Below, one piece after another: positions 51,379 to 61,116 of a stretch of 64,000 bases of DNA. The notes under the pieces are model-generated. The model saw only the letters and a list, made by a program, of their open reading frames with translations, did not search any database and was not told where the DNA came from. Origin of the DNA: SB25 sp029560875 (GTDB taxonomy: Bacteria > Bacteroidota > Bacteroidia > Bacteroidales > Tenuifilaceae); NCBI GenBank assembly GCA_035388225.1, contig DAOOPM010000008.1:75335-139334 (forward strand), in the 5' to 3' direction. The translations under genes and the position numbers were made by a program. Positions within the stretch are counted from its first letter, which is position 1. Each line of letters starts with the position of its first letter.

Positions 51379-51756
51379 ATGGCACGTATAGTAGGTGTAG
51401 ATTTGCCGAAAAACAAGAGAGGAGAGGTTGCCCTTACCTATGTCTATGGCATAGGAAGAAGCAGCGCCCGTAAGATTCTTGATAAAGCAGGCGTAAGTTA
51501 CGATACTAAAGTATCGGAATGGACCGACGAAAATATCAATGCAATCCGTTCTATTCTTAACGAAGGATTCAAGGTAGAGGGTGAACTCCGTTCTATGGTT
51601 CAACTAAGCATTAAGCGATTAATGGACATTGGTTGCTACCGTGGTATCCGTCATCGTCTTGGTTTGCCTGTGAGAGGTCAAACAACCAAGAATAATGCAC
51701 GTACCCGTAAGGGAAGAAAGAAAACCGTTGCCAATAAGAAGAAGGCTACTAAATAG
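51379..51756 (+). CDS. rpsM: 30S ribosomal protein S13
   Basis: 125 residues. ARIVGVDLPKNKRGEVALTY, YVYGIGRSSARKILDKAGVS, RHRLGLPVRGQTTKNNARTR and a basic tail. Contacts P-site tRNA at the 30S head. First gene of the alpha block. Confidence 0.99.
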   Translation: MARIVGVDLPKNKRGEVALTYVYGIGRSSARKILDKAGVSYDTKVSEWTDENINAIRSILNEGFKVEGELRSMVQLSIKRLMDIGCYRGIRHRLGLPVRGQTTKNNARTRKGRKKTVANKKKATK

Positions 51757-51766
51757 TAAATAGGCT

Positions 51767-52156
51767 ATGGCAAAGAAGACAGTAACAGCAAAGAAGAAAA
51801 TCGTTAAGGTTGATCCTGTAGGACAAGCGCACATTCACTCGTCCTTCAATAATATCATCGTATCTTTAACTAACAGTACAGGTCAAGTAATTTCTTGGTC
51901 ATCAGCAGGTAAAATGGGATTTAAGGGTTCTAAAAAGAACACTCCTTATGCAGGTCAAACTGCTGCCGCTGATTGCGCTAAGGTTGCTTACGACATGGGA
52001 TTGCGTAAAGTTAAAGTATTCGTAAAAGGACCAGGCGCTGGACGTGAGTCTGCTATCAGACAAATCAATACTTCGGGTATTGAGGTGACTGAGATTGTTG
52101 ACGTTACTCCACTACCACACAATGGATGCCGTCCTCCTAAACGTCGTAGAGTATAA
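51767..52156 (+). CDS. rpsK: 30S ribosomal protein S11
   Basis: 129 residues. AHIHSSFNNIIVSLTNSTGQ and VFVKGPGAGRESAIRQINTS, ending NGCRPPKRRRV. Platform protein near the mRNA exit. Starts 10 nt after rpsM. Confidence 0.99.
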   Translation: MAKKTVTAKKKIVKVDPVGQAHIHSSFNNIIVSLTNSTGQVISWSSAGKMGFKGSKKNTPYAGQTAAADCAKVAYDMGLRKVKVFVKGPGAGRESAIRQINTSGIEVTEIVDVTPLPHNGCRPPKRRRV

Positions 52157-52198
52157 TCCTACGTTAACTGATTTGAGTAACAAATAAATTTAAACGTA

Positions 52199-52807
52199 AT
52201 GGCTAGATATATTGGACCAAGTACCAAAATCGCACGTAAGTTTGGTGAGCCTATTTATGGACCAGATAAGTACTTCGAGAAGAAGAATTATCCTCCCGGA
52301 ATGCACGGCTTAATGAAGAAGCGTAAAAAAATGTCAGAGTATGGTACTCAGCTACAGGAGAAACAAAAAGCTAAATTTATTTATGGTATTCTTGAGCGTC
52401 AATTCGCAAACGTATTCCATAAAGCAGCTCGTAGCAAAGGTATTACTGGTGAAATTTTGCTTCAACTTTTAGAATCGCGCTTAGATAACGTAGTATACCG
52501 CTTGGGTATTGCTCCTACTAGAGCAGCTGCTCGTCAGTTGGTATCGCATCGTCATATTACCGTAAATGGTTCTATTGTTAACATTCCATCATGCCAACTT
52601 AAGGCTGGTGATGTTGTAGGCGTGCGTGAGCGTTCTAAGTCTTTAGAGGTTATTACCGAATCAATTGCTTCAAACCGCCACACCAAGTACTCTTGGTTAG
52701 AGTGGAACAAGGATGAGTATACCGGTAAATTCATGAACCTACCTGAAAGAACTGAGATTCCTGAGAATATAAAAGAGCAATTGATTGTTGAACTTTACTC
52801 TAAGTAA
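52199..52807 (+). CDS. rpsD: 30S ribosomal protein S4
   Basis: 202 residues. ARYIGPSTKIARKFGEPIYG, an S4 domain with SRLDNVVYRLGIAPTRAAAR and HRHITVNGSIVNIPSCQLKA. No zinc-type Cys cluster at the N-terminus. In E. coli S4 represses the alpha operon. Confidence 0.99.
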   Translation: MARYIGPSTKIARKFGEPIYGPDKYFEKKNYPPGMHGLMKKRKKMSEYGTQLQEKQKAKFIYGILERQFANVFHKAARSKGITGEILLQLLESRLDNVVYRLGIAPTRAAARQLVSHRHITVNGSIVNIPSCQLKAGDVVGVRERSKSLEVITESIASNRHTKYSWLEWNKDEYTGKFMNLPERTEIPENIKEQLIVELYSK

Positions 52808-52822
52808 TTAAACCCGTACCAT

Positions 52823-53815
52823 ATGGCAATACTGGCATTTCAAAAACCCGATAAGGTTATCATGCTTGAATCTACCGACACAGTTGGTAAATTTGAGTTT
52901 CGTCCTCTTGAGCCAGGCTATGGTATCACGGTGGGCAATGCACTTAGAAGAATTCTGCTATCTTCACTTGAAGGGTATGCAATTACCTGGATTAAGGTTC
53001 GTGGTGTTGACCACGAATTCTCAACCATCCCTGGCGTTATTGAGGATGTAACTGAGATTATCCTTAATCTAAAGCAGGTTCGCTTTAAGCGTATTGTTGA
53101 TGGAGTTGATAGCGAGAAAGTGACCATCACCATAACCGGACAGAATGAATTTAAGGCAGGATACCTTTCTAACTTCCTGTCGAACTTTAAGGTTCTTAAC
53201 CCTGAGCTGGTTATCTGTAAGATGGAACCCGATGTTAAAATCGAGGTTGACATTCATATCAACAAGGGACGTGGCTACGTTCCTGCTGAGGAAAACAAAC
53301 CTGAGGATGGTGAGTTTGGAATTATTCCAATTGATTCTATTCACACTCCAATCCGAAATGTTAAGTACTCAGTGGAAAACTACCGTGTGGAGCAGAAAAC
53401 TGACTACGAAAAACTTCTTTTGGAGATTGTTTCCGATGGTTCAATCCATCCAAAAGATGCTTTAAAGGAAGCCGCTAAAATTCTTATTTATCATTTTATG
53501 CTTTTCTCAGACGAAAAGATTACTCTTGAAACTGAGGATAAGTATGATTCTGAAGAATTTGACGAAGAAGTACTTCATATGCGTCAGATGTTAAAGCAAA
53601 AGTTAGTTGATCTGGATCTTTCGGTTCGCGCACTCAACTGCTTAAAAGCTGCCGACGTTGATACCCTAGGTGAACTTGTTCGTTATAACAAGAATGACTT
53701 ACTCAAGTTTAGAAACTTTGGTAAGAAGTCGTTAACAGAACTTGAAGACCTACTTGATAGTTTGAACCTATCATTCGGCATGGATATTACAAAGTATAAA
53801 CTGGATAAGGATTAA
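52823..53815 (+). CDS. rpoA: RNA polymerase alpha subunit
   Basis: 330 residues. N-terminal assembly domain with FRPLEPGYGITVGNALRRIL and SSLEGYAITWIKVRGVDHEF; the C-terminal UP-element/activator domain has NCLKAADVDTLGELVRYNKN and LLKFRNFGKKSLTELEDLLD. 15 nt downstream of rpsD. Confidence 0.99.
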   Translation: MAILAFQKPDKVIMLESTDTVGKFEFRPLEPGYGITVGNALRRILLSSLEGYAITWIKVRGVDHEFSTIPGVIEDVTEIILNLKQVRFKRIVDGVDSEKVTITITGQNEFKAGYLSNFLSNFKVLNPELVICKMEPDVKIEVDIHINKGRGYVPAEENKPEDGEFGIIPIDSIHTPIRNVKYSVENYRVEQKTDYEKLLLEIVSDGSIHPKDALKEAAKILIYHFMLFSDEKITLETEDKYDSEEFDEEVLHMRQMLKQKLVDLDLSVRALNCLKAADVDTLGELVRYNKNDLLKFRNFGKKSLTELEDLLDSLNLSFGMDITKYKLDKD

Positions 53816-53820
53816 TTGCG

Positions 53821-54342
53821 ATGAGACATAATAAAAAGTTTAATCACTTAGGAAGGAAAAGCGCTCACCGTAAAGCAATGCTTGCAAATATGGCTTCGAG
53901 TTTGATTATGCACAAGCGCATTTCAACTACCGTTGCTAAAGCTAAAGCTTTAAGAATGTATGTAGAGCCTTTAATCACAAAAAGTAAAAATGATACAACT
54001 CACTCACGTCGTACCGTTTTCAGTTACCTAAAGGATAAGTACGCTGTTGCTGAACTTTTCCGTGAGGTTGCTGTTAAGGTTGGTACACGTCCAGGCGGAT
54101 ATACCCGTATCCTTAAAACTGGAACACGTTTAGGCGATAACGCCGATATGTGTATCATTGAGTTGGTTGATTTCAACACAACCTACGTGAAGGAAGAAGC
54201 AAAACCAGCAGCTAAGAAAACTCGTAGAGCTGGTGGAGCAAAAGCTAAGAAGGATGAGGTTAAATCTGAAGCTCCAAAGGCTGCAAAAACCGATGCTCCT
54301 GAAGCTAATACCGAAACAAATACTGATGAGAAATCAGAGTAA
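53821..54342 (+). CDS. rplQ: 50S ribosomal protein L17 with long tail
   Basis: 173 residues against about 127 in E. coli. The core RHNKKFNHLGRKSAHRKAML and RTVFSYLKDKYAVAELFREV fits L17. The last 45 residues are Ala/Lys/Glu-rich and low complexity (from about residue 124: EEAKPAAKKTRRAGGAKAKK), a tail found in many Bacteroidota. Last gene of the super-operon, followed by a terminator. Confidence 0.98.
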   Translation: MRHNKKFNHLGRKSAHRKAMLANMASSLIMHKRISTTVAKAKALRMYVEPLITKSKNDTTHSRRTVFSYLKDKYAVAELFREVAVKVGTRPGGYTRILKTGTRLGDNADMCIIELVDFNTTYVKEEAKPAAKKTRRAGGAKAKKDEVKSEAPKAAKTDAPEANTETNTDEKSE

Positions 54343-54367
54343 TTGTTTGTTGACATATTAAAGAACG

Positions 54368-54399
54368 GGGATAGGCAAATTTGCTGTATCCCTTTTTTT
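54368..54399 (+). terminator. Intrinsic terminator of alpha operon
   Basis: Stem GGGATA-G-GCA / TGC-T-TATCCC with one bulge and AATT loop (54368-54392), then seven T (54393-54399). It lies 25 nt after the rplQ stop and is the only strong terminator seen downstream of rpsL. Readthrough into eno is possible. Confidence 0.85.
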
Positions 54400-54410
54400 A
54401 TCGAAACATT

Positions 54411-54420
54411 TTACCTTTAA
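54411..54420 (+). promoter_or_regulatory. Weak candidate eno promoter box TACCTTTA
   Basis: One mismatch to TAnnTTTG, 12-20 nt before the ATG at 54432; its upstream -33 position falls in the terminator. Low certainty. Confidence 0.25.
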
Positions 54421-54431
54421 AACTTACATAT

Positions 54432-55724
54432 ATGGGACAAATTGTTAGTATTCACGCTCGTGAAATCCTCGATTCAAGAGGAAATCCAACTGTTGAAGTT
54501 GATGTGATGACCGAAAGTGGTTATTTTGGACGTGCTGCTGTACCAAGCGGTGCATCAACTGGTGTGCATGAGGCTGTAGAACTTCGTGATGGCGACAAAG
54601 GTCGTTACCTAGGAAAAGGAGTTCAAAAAGCTGTTAATAATGTTAACACAATTATTGCCGAGGAGTTAGTTGGTATGCATGTAATTGACCAACAGCTTAT
54701 CGATGAAACAATGATAAAACTTGATGGTACAGCCAATAAGGGTAATTTGGGTGCAAATGCAATGCTAGGTGTTTCTTTAGCCGTTGCTCATGCTGCTGCT
54801 CAAATGACAGGACAACCATTGTACCGTTATGTAGGTGGAGTTAATGCTCGCACACTTCCTATCCCTATGATGAACATTATCAACGGTGGTTCACACGCTG
54901 ATAACAGCATCGATTTTCAGGAGTTTATGATTATGCCTGTTGGTGCTGAAACTTTCACTGAGGCAATTAGGATGGGTGCAGAGGTTTTCCATCACTTACG
55001 CAGTGTGCTTAAGAAACAAGGTTACTCTACTAACGTTGGTGATGAGGGTGGATTTGCTCCAAACCTCAAATCGAATGAGGAGGCTGTTACCGTTATTCTT
55101 CAAGCCATTGAGAATGCTGGTTACAAACCAGGCGTTGATATTTTCCTTGCTTTAGACCCAGCTTCTTCGGAGTACTACATTCCAGAGGAAAAGGTATATC
55201 ACCTACACAAATCAACTGGCGAGAAGTTAACTCCTGCTCAAATGGTCGATTACTGGGCTAAATGGGTTGAGAAATATCCTATCATCTCTATTGAGGATGG
55301 TATGGCCGAGGACGATTGGGATGGCTGGAAGATGTTAACCGAGAGAATTGGTGAAAAAGTACAACTTGTTGGTGACGATTTGTTTGTAACTAATGTAGAC
55401 CGTTTACAGCAAGGTATCGATAAGGGCGTTGCTAATAGTATTCTAGTTAAGGTTAACCAAATTGGTACTTTAACTGAGACTATCAATGCAGTTCGCTTGG
55501 CCGATATTCACTCTATGACATCAATTATGAGCCACCGTTCTGGTGAGACCGAGGACACTACAATTGCTCACCTAGCAGTAGCGTTGAACACTGGTTTAAT
55601 CAAAACTGGTTCGGCTTCACGCTCCGATAGGATTGCAAAGTACAACCAACTAATCCGAATTGAGGAAATGTTAGGTTCTTCAGCAATTTATCTTGGTAAA
55701 AACTTTAAGTATATTAAGAAATAA
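54432..55724 (+). CDS. eno: Enolase
   Basis: 430 residues from MGQIVSIHAREILDSRGNPT; an upstream in-frame ATG (54381) would run over the terminator stem and adds non-conserved residues. Reversible dehydration of 2-phosphoglycerate. SGASTGVHEAVELRDGDKGR, SIEDGMAEDDWDGWKMLTER, the magnesium site Asp/Glu/Asp, and the signature ILVKVNQIGTLTETINAV are present, followed by MSHRSGETEDTTIAHLAVAL. Confidence 0.97.
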   Translation: MGQIVSIHAREILDSRGNPTVEVDVMTESGYFGRAAVPSGASTGVHEAVELRDGDKGRYLGKGVQKAVNNVNTIIAEELVGMHVIDQQLIDETMIKLDGTANKGNLGANAMLGVSLAVAHAAAQMTGQPLYRYVGGVNARTLPIPMMNIINGGSHADNSIDFQEFMIMPVGAETFTEAIRMGAEVFHHLRSVLKKQGYSTNVGDEGGFAPNLKSNEEAVTVILQAIENAGYKPGVDIFLALDPASSEYYIPEEKVYHLHKSTGEKLTPAQMVDYWAKWVEKYPIISIEDGMAEDDWDGWKMLTERIGEKVQLVGDDLFVTNVDRLQQGIDKGVANSILVKVNQIGTLTETINAVRLADIHSMTSIMSHRSGETEDTTIAHLAVALNTGLIKTGSASRSDRIAKYNQLIRIEEMLGSSAIYLGKNFKYIKK

Positions 55725-55747
55725 TAGTTTTTATTGAACTTTACTAA

Positions 55748-55779
55748 AGGTTCTGGTGTTTTTCCAGAGCCTTTTTTTA
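55748..55779 (+). terminator. Intrinsic terminator after eno
   Basis: Stem AGGTTCTGG / CCAGAGCCT (9 bp, one G-T pair), loop TGTTTTT, then a T-run (55772-55778). Clear rho-independent shape. Confidence 0.85.
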
Positions 55780-55813
55780 TTTTTATCCCATAGTTTTTTA
55801 GAATTTATCTGGT

Positions 55814-55840
55814 GTCTAATGTTTGACATCTAATATCTGA
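55814..55840. repeat. Dispersed 27-mer repeat, copy 2
   Basis: GTCTAATGTTTGACATCTAA, then TATCTGA, related at 21 of 27 positions to the copy at 33791-33817. It ends four bases before the UbiD-family ATG at 55845, so it lies in that gene's leader. Confidence 0.55.
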
Positions 55841-55844
55841 GTTT

Positions 55845-57743
55845 ATGGCATACAGATCTCTCCAGCAGTTTATCGATATTCTTGAGAAGAATAACGAATT
55901 GATTCGAATTAAAAGACTCGTCGATCCTATTCTTGAAATCACCGAAATTACCGATAGAATGTCGAAACTTCCTGATGGAGGCAAGGCTTTGCTTTTTGAG
56001 AATACTGGAACTGAGTTTCCTGTGTTAACCAATGCAATGGGTTCCATTAAAAGGATGTGCTTGGCTTTAGGTGTTGATGACTTGGAGGATATTAGGCTTG
56101 AGATGAGTTCTCTTTTTAAGGAACTGGCTGGGCCAAAGGATGGACTTTGGGAAAAGCTTAGCACTTTGCCAAAGCTTGGGAAGGTTGCTAGTTGGATGCC
56201 CTCCGTTTCGAGTGGAAAGGGTGTGTGTCAGGAAGTGGTTCATATGGAACCGAATATTGATTTACTCCCAGTTTTAAAATGCTGGCCTTACGATGGAGGT
56301 AGATTTGTTACCCTGCCAATGGTAAACACCAAGGATCCTCATACAGGTATTCGCAATGTTGGAATGTACCGGATGCAAATATTCAACACGGCTGAAACTG
56401 GAATGCATTGGCATCAGCATAAGGTTGGTGCACGACATTTTGAGGAGTACAAGAAACTCGGCAAACCTATGCCTGTTGCTGTAGCGTTGGGTGGCGACCC
56501 TGTTTACACATACGCAGCAACAGCTCCAATGCCCGATAATTTTGATGAGTACTTACTGGCAGGTTTCCTTCGGAAAAAGAAGGTGAATTTGGTGAAATGC
56601 TTAACGGTAGATTTGGAGGTTCCTGCGGATGTGGATTTTGTTATTGAAGGCTATGTAGATCCATCAGACGATTTGGTTTGGGAAGGTCCTTTTGGCGATC
56701 ATACGGGTTTTTACTCGCTTGCTGATTGGTATCCCCGTTTTCATATCACCTGTATAACGCATAGGAAGAATGCTGTTTACCCTGCTACAATTGTAGGTGT
56801 TCCGCCAATGGAGGATGCCTATATTGCAAAGGCTACAGAGCGAATATTCTTAGAGCCAATAAGAATTGCTATGCTGCCAGAACTTAATGATATGAATCTG
56901 CCGTTCGAGGGTGTTGCACATAACATTGCACTTGTTCGAATTAGTAATGCCTACCCTGGGCACGCCTATAAAGTGATGAATGCGCTTTGGGGTGCAGGCC
57001 AAATGATGTTCAACAAGTTTCTTGTGGCATTACCTGACAGTGTTGACGTACAGAATGCAAACCAAGTGATTGGATGCATAGTCGACTCTGTCGATCCAGA
57101 TCGTGATATTCATTTCGGAAAAGGGCCTTTGGATGTTTTGGACCATTCGTCCACTATGGTCGGATTGGGCACAAAATTATTTATTGATGCAACCGTTGGC
57201 AAAGGGCTATCGCTCGGCTATAGTGTTGATGTTTACGAGATTGCTGCGGAGATTGAGAAGTCGTTTGCAGAAATTATGGCATATAATATAAAGTTGATTC
57301 AGAGTGGATTTCCAATTTTATTTGTCTCCATTGATAAGTCCAAAGTTTCAAATGTAAATGACACTCTAGAGCGAATGTTTAAAAATGAAATATTGGGAAA
57401 ACTCTTGGCAATTTTTATACTTGATTTTGGCGATACTATCGACGATTTATCCCTTGCTTTATGGTTTGTTGCTGGGAACATGGATCCACAGCGCGATATA
57501 CACTTTTTAAGTAGCAGTATAGATGGCAGGAAGCGTTTGGGTTTCGATGGAACCAGAAAGGCTTATAAAGTAGATAATTTCAAGCGCGATTGGCCAAACG
57601 TAGTGATAATGGATAGAAAAACTATTGAAAGAGTTGATAAAATTTGGGGGGAACTAGATTTGGGCGAATTAATTTCTTCTCCGTCAATACCTCTTCAGGG
57701 TCTGCAGGTTGGCGATAATCCTGTTGTAAGGTTTGGCTTTTAA
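55845..57743 (+). CDS. UbiD-family decarboxylase, probable menaquinone biosynthesis
   Basis: 632 residues, longer than E. coli UbiD (about 497) and in the range of the menaquinone-type UbiD subfamily. Prenylated-FMN-dependent decarboxylase. Landmarks are GMYRMQIFNTAETGMHWHQH with the conserved Arg, EGPFGDHTGFYSLADWYPRF with the acidic catalytic residues, and ATIVGVPPMEDAYIAKATER. A C-terminal extension after about residue 500 holds LLAIFILDFGDTIDDLSLAL. UbiX and other menaquinone genes are not in the window, so the pathway assignment is by subfamily resemblance. Next gene starts within 60 nt. Confidence 0.85.
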   Translation: MAYRSLQQFIDILEKNNELIRIKRLVDPILEITEITDRMSKLPDGGKALLFENTGTEFPVLTNAMGSIKRMCLALGVDDLEDIRLEMSSLFKELAGPKDGLWEKLSTLPKLGKVASWMPSVSSGKGVCQEVVHMEPNIDLLPVLKCWPYDGGRFVTLPMVNTKDPHTGIRNVGMYRMQIFNTAETGMHWHQHKVGARHFEEYKKLGKPMPVAVALGGDPVYTYAATAPMPDNFDEYLLAGFLRKKKVNLVKCLTVDLEVPADVDFVIEGYVDPSDDLVWEGPFGDHTGFYSLADWYPRFHITCITHRKNAVYPATIVGVPPMEDAYIAKATERIFLEPIRIAMLPELNDMNLPFEGVAHNIALVRISNAYPGHAYKVMNALWGAGQMMFNKFLVALPDSVDVQNANQVIGCIVDSVDPDRDIHFGKGPLDVLDHSSTMVGLGTKLFIDATVGKGLSLGYSVDVYEIAAEIEKSFAEIMAYNIKLIQSGFPILFVSIDKSKVSNVNDTLERMFKNEILGKLLAIFILDFGDTIDDLSLALWFVAGNMDPQRDIHFLSSSIDGRKRLGFDGTRKAYKVDNFKRDWPNVVIMDRKTIERVDKIWGELDLGELISSPSIPLQGLQVGDNPVVRFGF

Positions 57744-57800
57744 TTGGCAGAAACGCTATTTTTTTATATCTTAGCGATAATCATATACCCGTTTCTGGCC

Positions 57801-60800
57801 TTGAAAAGAGCATTTTTTTTACTAAACGTTATGATTCTTTGCAATATTCTTATTGCAAGAGGTCAGGTTGTTAGCGTAGATCTATTTAATGCCGATAAAG
57901 GTCTGCCTCAAACTCACGTTAACACTCTTATTCAGGATTCAATTGGCTTTCTTTGGATTGGTACACAGGATGGCCTTTGCCGGTATGATGGCTATCAGTT
58001 TGTTACATATACTAATAATCCTCTGGACTCGTTAAGCCTTTGCAATAATTATATCTATTCCATTGTTGATGATTCTAAGGGGAATTTGTGGATTGGAACA
58101 AGGTTTGGGTTAAGCCGATTAGATAAATCCACAGGAAAATTTAAAAATTATTTTTCTAATCCTGAGAATCCAAATTCATTATTAAGCAATAAGGTATATA
58201 ACGTTTTTTGCGATAAACAAGGGCTAATTTGGGTTAAAACATTGGAGGCTCTTTATCTGTATAATTCTTCAACAGATAACTTTACCCGATACCAACACTA
58301 TAACGATATATTTACGCTTCCTTCTGAAACAGGCACTTTTCCAGTGTATGAAGACTCTCAGAGTCGGTTATGGGTGGGCACTAAAGAAGGATTAATGCTT
58401 TTTGATAAACAAAGGGGTGTGTTTAAGCGATATTCGAATGAGACTAGTAATCAATATTCAATAAGTAGTAATAGAATTACATCTATTTTTGAGGATTCAA
58501 AAGGTAACTTCTGGGTAGGCACTGATGATGGACTTAATCGGTTTGATTTTAGGAACGAAAAGTTCTATCGCTATAATTCTACAAATGTTTTTTTGGCTAG
58601 TATTATTGAGTATGTCGGTGAAGGTGATGGTTTTTTGTGGATTGGGACAGATAAGGGGTTTTGTAAATTATATGCCGACGGATCTATTAAGGTTATTGAT
58701 AATCTTATTTACAACAATCAAAAAGTAAGGCCTGTTCATATTTCTGCAATTTTACAAGACAAATCCAATGTTTTATGGGTAGGCTCTCAGGTTGGATTAA
58801 TTAAGTGGAATCCTTTTGGCTCTCGTTTCGATGGTTACGGCAAGGATGTATCAGGAATGCCATTGTTTTCAAATAATGTTATTGCTTCAATTCTTGAAGA
58901 CAATGGAGATGTTTGGTTGGGTACATGGGGAACAGGATTGCATGTTTTTAACCCCAGGACGGGATATAACCGAAAATTTACTAAGGAACAATTGGGCAGT
59001 GGTATAACGGATGATTTTATTCACACAATATTTAAAACAAAAAAAGGCGAAATTTTAATTGGAACTAGAAGAGGATTATTAAAGTATAACCAATATAGTA
59101 AAAGTTTTATTGAATATTTTACTTCCAAAGGTGTTTATAGCGGCGATTTGTTTCATGATAATAGGATTTATTCTATAGCCGAAGATTCTCACGGAGGCCT
59201 TTGGATTGCAACTCGTTCAGGACTTCATTTTTTTAAGGACAATTCATTGAAGAGTTTTTACTCTCGCCGAAGAGATTCTCTTTCATTAGCGGGTAATGAA
59301 GTTTACGATGTTATAGTGGATAGTAAGGGTTTTGTTTGGGCTGCTACAAATAATGGATTAAGTGTTATTCCTCCAGATATTTCTAGGGTTTTATCATTTC
59401 AGCGTCCAGCAAAATATACTGGAAAAGAGTTGATTTCAAATGAGATACTTTGTTTGCATGAGGATAGAAATGGATTTGTTTGGGTAGGTACAACTTCTGG
59501 ACTGCATAGGTATAATAGACAAACTAACACTTTTAAACTATTTACTGATGAACAGAATTTACCTAACAAAGTTATTAATGCTATAGAGGAAGATAATGAA
59601 GGTAGATTATGGATAAGCACTAATAAAGGACTTGTAGTTTTAAACCCTATAACTGATTTAGTAAGAACTTATACTACTTCGGATGGTTTACTGAGTAACG
59701 AGTTTAACATTGGTGCAAGTTATAAAACTATTTCAGGAAAGATTTATTTTGGCTCCATTCTTGGCTACAATTGCTTTAATCCCGATTCAATTCCTATTAA
59801 TACGAATATTCCCAACGTTTGTATTACAAAGGTAGAGATTGTTGGTGCTGATGGTGTAGAAGTTGTATACCCAAATAGTTTGGATAAACTACAGGTACCT
59901 CAAAGTTTTAAAACACTTACTGTAGAGTTTGCTGCATTGGATTTTAATCATCCCGAAAAAAATCAATATAGATATCAAATGCATGGTCTGGATGATAAGT
60001 GGATTGAGGCGGGCCATAAAAATTCAGCAACGTTTACAAACTTATCAGAGGGCAATTACTACTTTAAGGTAATGGGAGCAAACAGCGACCAGATTTGGTG
60101 TGCAGAGCCTACTGTTCTTAAAATACAGGTAGTTGTCCCCTTCTGGCGTTCTCGTATCTCAGTATACATTTATGCTGCATTAATCTTTGGCTTACTCCTT
60201 TCTTATCTATACTACAGGAATAAAAATCTTAACAAAATTAATAAATTACTACAGGAGCGTCAATCTGTAATGGTTGAGTTAGAGCAACAAAAGGAAGAAC
60301 TGATGCTCAAAAATAAAAATATAACGGATAGTATTAATTACGCAAAACGTATACAAGATGCTATTCTGCCTCCAATCGATTCGTTTAAAACATCGCTCCC
60401 CGATTCTTTTATTCTTTTTATGCCCAAGGATATTGTTAGTGGCGATTTTTATTGGATAAACGAAACAAAAAATAAAACATTTGTTGCAGTTGTAGATTGT
60501 ACTGGACACGGGGTGCCTGGTGCATTTATGTCGATAATTGGGATAGAGTTGCTACGAAATATTACAAATATTGAAGGTGTTGATGATGCTGCCGAAATTC
60601 TTAATAGGTTGAGTATTAGTATTCATCAAATGTTTACGGCAGGCATAAATCTAAGCGAGGGAGGTGTGAAAGTTAAAGATGGCATGGATGTTGCTTTCTG
60701 TGTGATTGATAAGGAATACAATATCCTTCAATTTTCTGGCGCATTTAGTAATCTTTATTTATTGCGCGATGGAAAAATTATTGAGGTTAAGGGCGATAGG

Positions 60801-61103
60801 TATTCCGTAGGTATGGCTTCAGATACTGGACACTTGTTGTTTAGTAGCCATTATATTCCAATTCAACCCAATGATATGCTCTACATATTTACCGACGGTT
60901 ATGTTGACCAGTTTGGTGGGCCTGATTCTAAAAAGTTTAAGTTCCGGCGGTTTAGGCATCTTTTGCTTACCATTCATAAAATGCCACTTGACCAACAACG
61001 AAAGCACCTTTACGATAGCATGATGGAGTGGAAAGGTGATAACGAGCAGGTTGACGATATCCTAATTATAGGAATACGTCCAGATCTGAGTTGTATGTTT
61101 TAA
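57801..61103 (+). CDS. Two-propeller sensor with Y_Y_Y domain and SpoIIE-type phosphatase
   Basis: About 1100 residues. The TTG start at 57801 gives a signal peptide (KRAFFLLNVMILCNILIARG); ATG 57831 is the alternative. Fourteen Reg_prop-like blades with LWIGT-type motifs (FLWIGTQDGLCRYDG, GNLWIGTRFGLSRLD, GFVWVGTTSGLHRY) probably form two seven-bladed propellers. A Y_Y_Y domain follows (YRYQMHGLDDKWIEAGHKNS), then one transmembrane helix (SVYIYAALIFGLLLSYLYYR), a coiled coil, and a C-terminal PP2C/SpoIIE phosphatase with GDFYW, DCTGHGVPGAFMS, KDGMDVAF and DGYVDQFGG. It lacks a histidine kinase or receiver. Predicted to sense a periplasmic signal and control a Ser/Thr phosphoprotein. Confidence 0.85.
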   Translation: MKRAFFLLNVMILCNILIARGQVVSVDLFNADKGLPQTHVNTLIQDSIGFLWIGTQDGLCRYDGYQFVTYTNNPLDSLSLCNNYIYSIVDDSKGNLWIGTRFGLSRLDKSTGKFKNYFSNPENPNSLLSNKVYNVFCDKQGLIWVKTLEALYLYNSSTDNFTRYQHYNDIFTLPSETGTFPVYEDSQSRLWVGTKEGLMLFDKQRGVFKRYSNETSNQYSISSNRITSIFEDSKGNFWVGTDDGLNRFDFRNEKFYRYNSTNVFLASIIEYVGEGDGFLWIGTDKGFCKLYADGSIKVIDNLIYNNQKVRPVHISAILQDKSNVLWVGSQVGLIKWNPFGSRFDGYGKDVSGMPLFSNNVIASILEDNGDVWLGTWGTGLHVFNPRTGYNRKFTKEQLGSGITDDFIHTIFKTKKGEILIGTRRGLLKYNQYSKSFIEYFTSKGVYSGDLFHDNRIYSIAEDSHGGLWIATRSGLHFFKDNSLKSFYSRRRDSLSLAGNEVYDVIVDSKGFVWAATNNGLSVIPPDISRVLSFQRPAKYTGKELISNEILCLHEDRNGFVWVGTTSGLHRYNRQTNTFKLFTDEQNLPNKVINAIEEDNEGRLWISTNKGLVVLNPITDLVRTYTTSDGLLSNEFNIGASYKTISGKIYFGSILGYNCFNPDSIPINTNIPNVCITKVEIVGADGVEVVYPNSLDKLQVPQSFKTLTVEFAALDFNHPEKNQYRYQMHGLDDKWIEAGHKNSATFTNLSEGNYYFKVMGANSDQIWCAEPTVLKIQVVVPFWRSRISVYIYAALIFGLLLSYLYYRNKNLNKINKLLQERQSVMVELEQQKEELMLKNKNITDSINYAKRIQDAILPPIDSFKTSLPDSFILFMPKDIVSGDFYWINETKNKTFVAVVDCTGHGVPGAFMSIIGIELLRNITNIEGVDDAAEILNRLSISIHQMFTAGINLSEGGVKVKDGMDVAFCVIDKEYNILQFSGAFSNLYLLRDGKIIEVKGDRYSVGMASDTGHLLFSSHYIPIQPNDMLYIFTDGYVDQFGGPDSKKFKFRRFRHLLLTIHKMPLDQQRKHLYDSMMEWKGDNEQVDDILIIGIRPDLSCMF

Positions 61104-61116
61104 TATTTCTGATTTT

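Noticed and set aside
54381..54431. 17-residue extension of enolase
   Set aside because: It starts inside the alpha operon terminator; the conserved enolase N-terminus begins at 54432.
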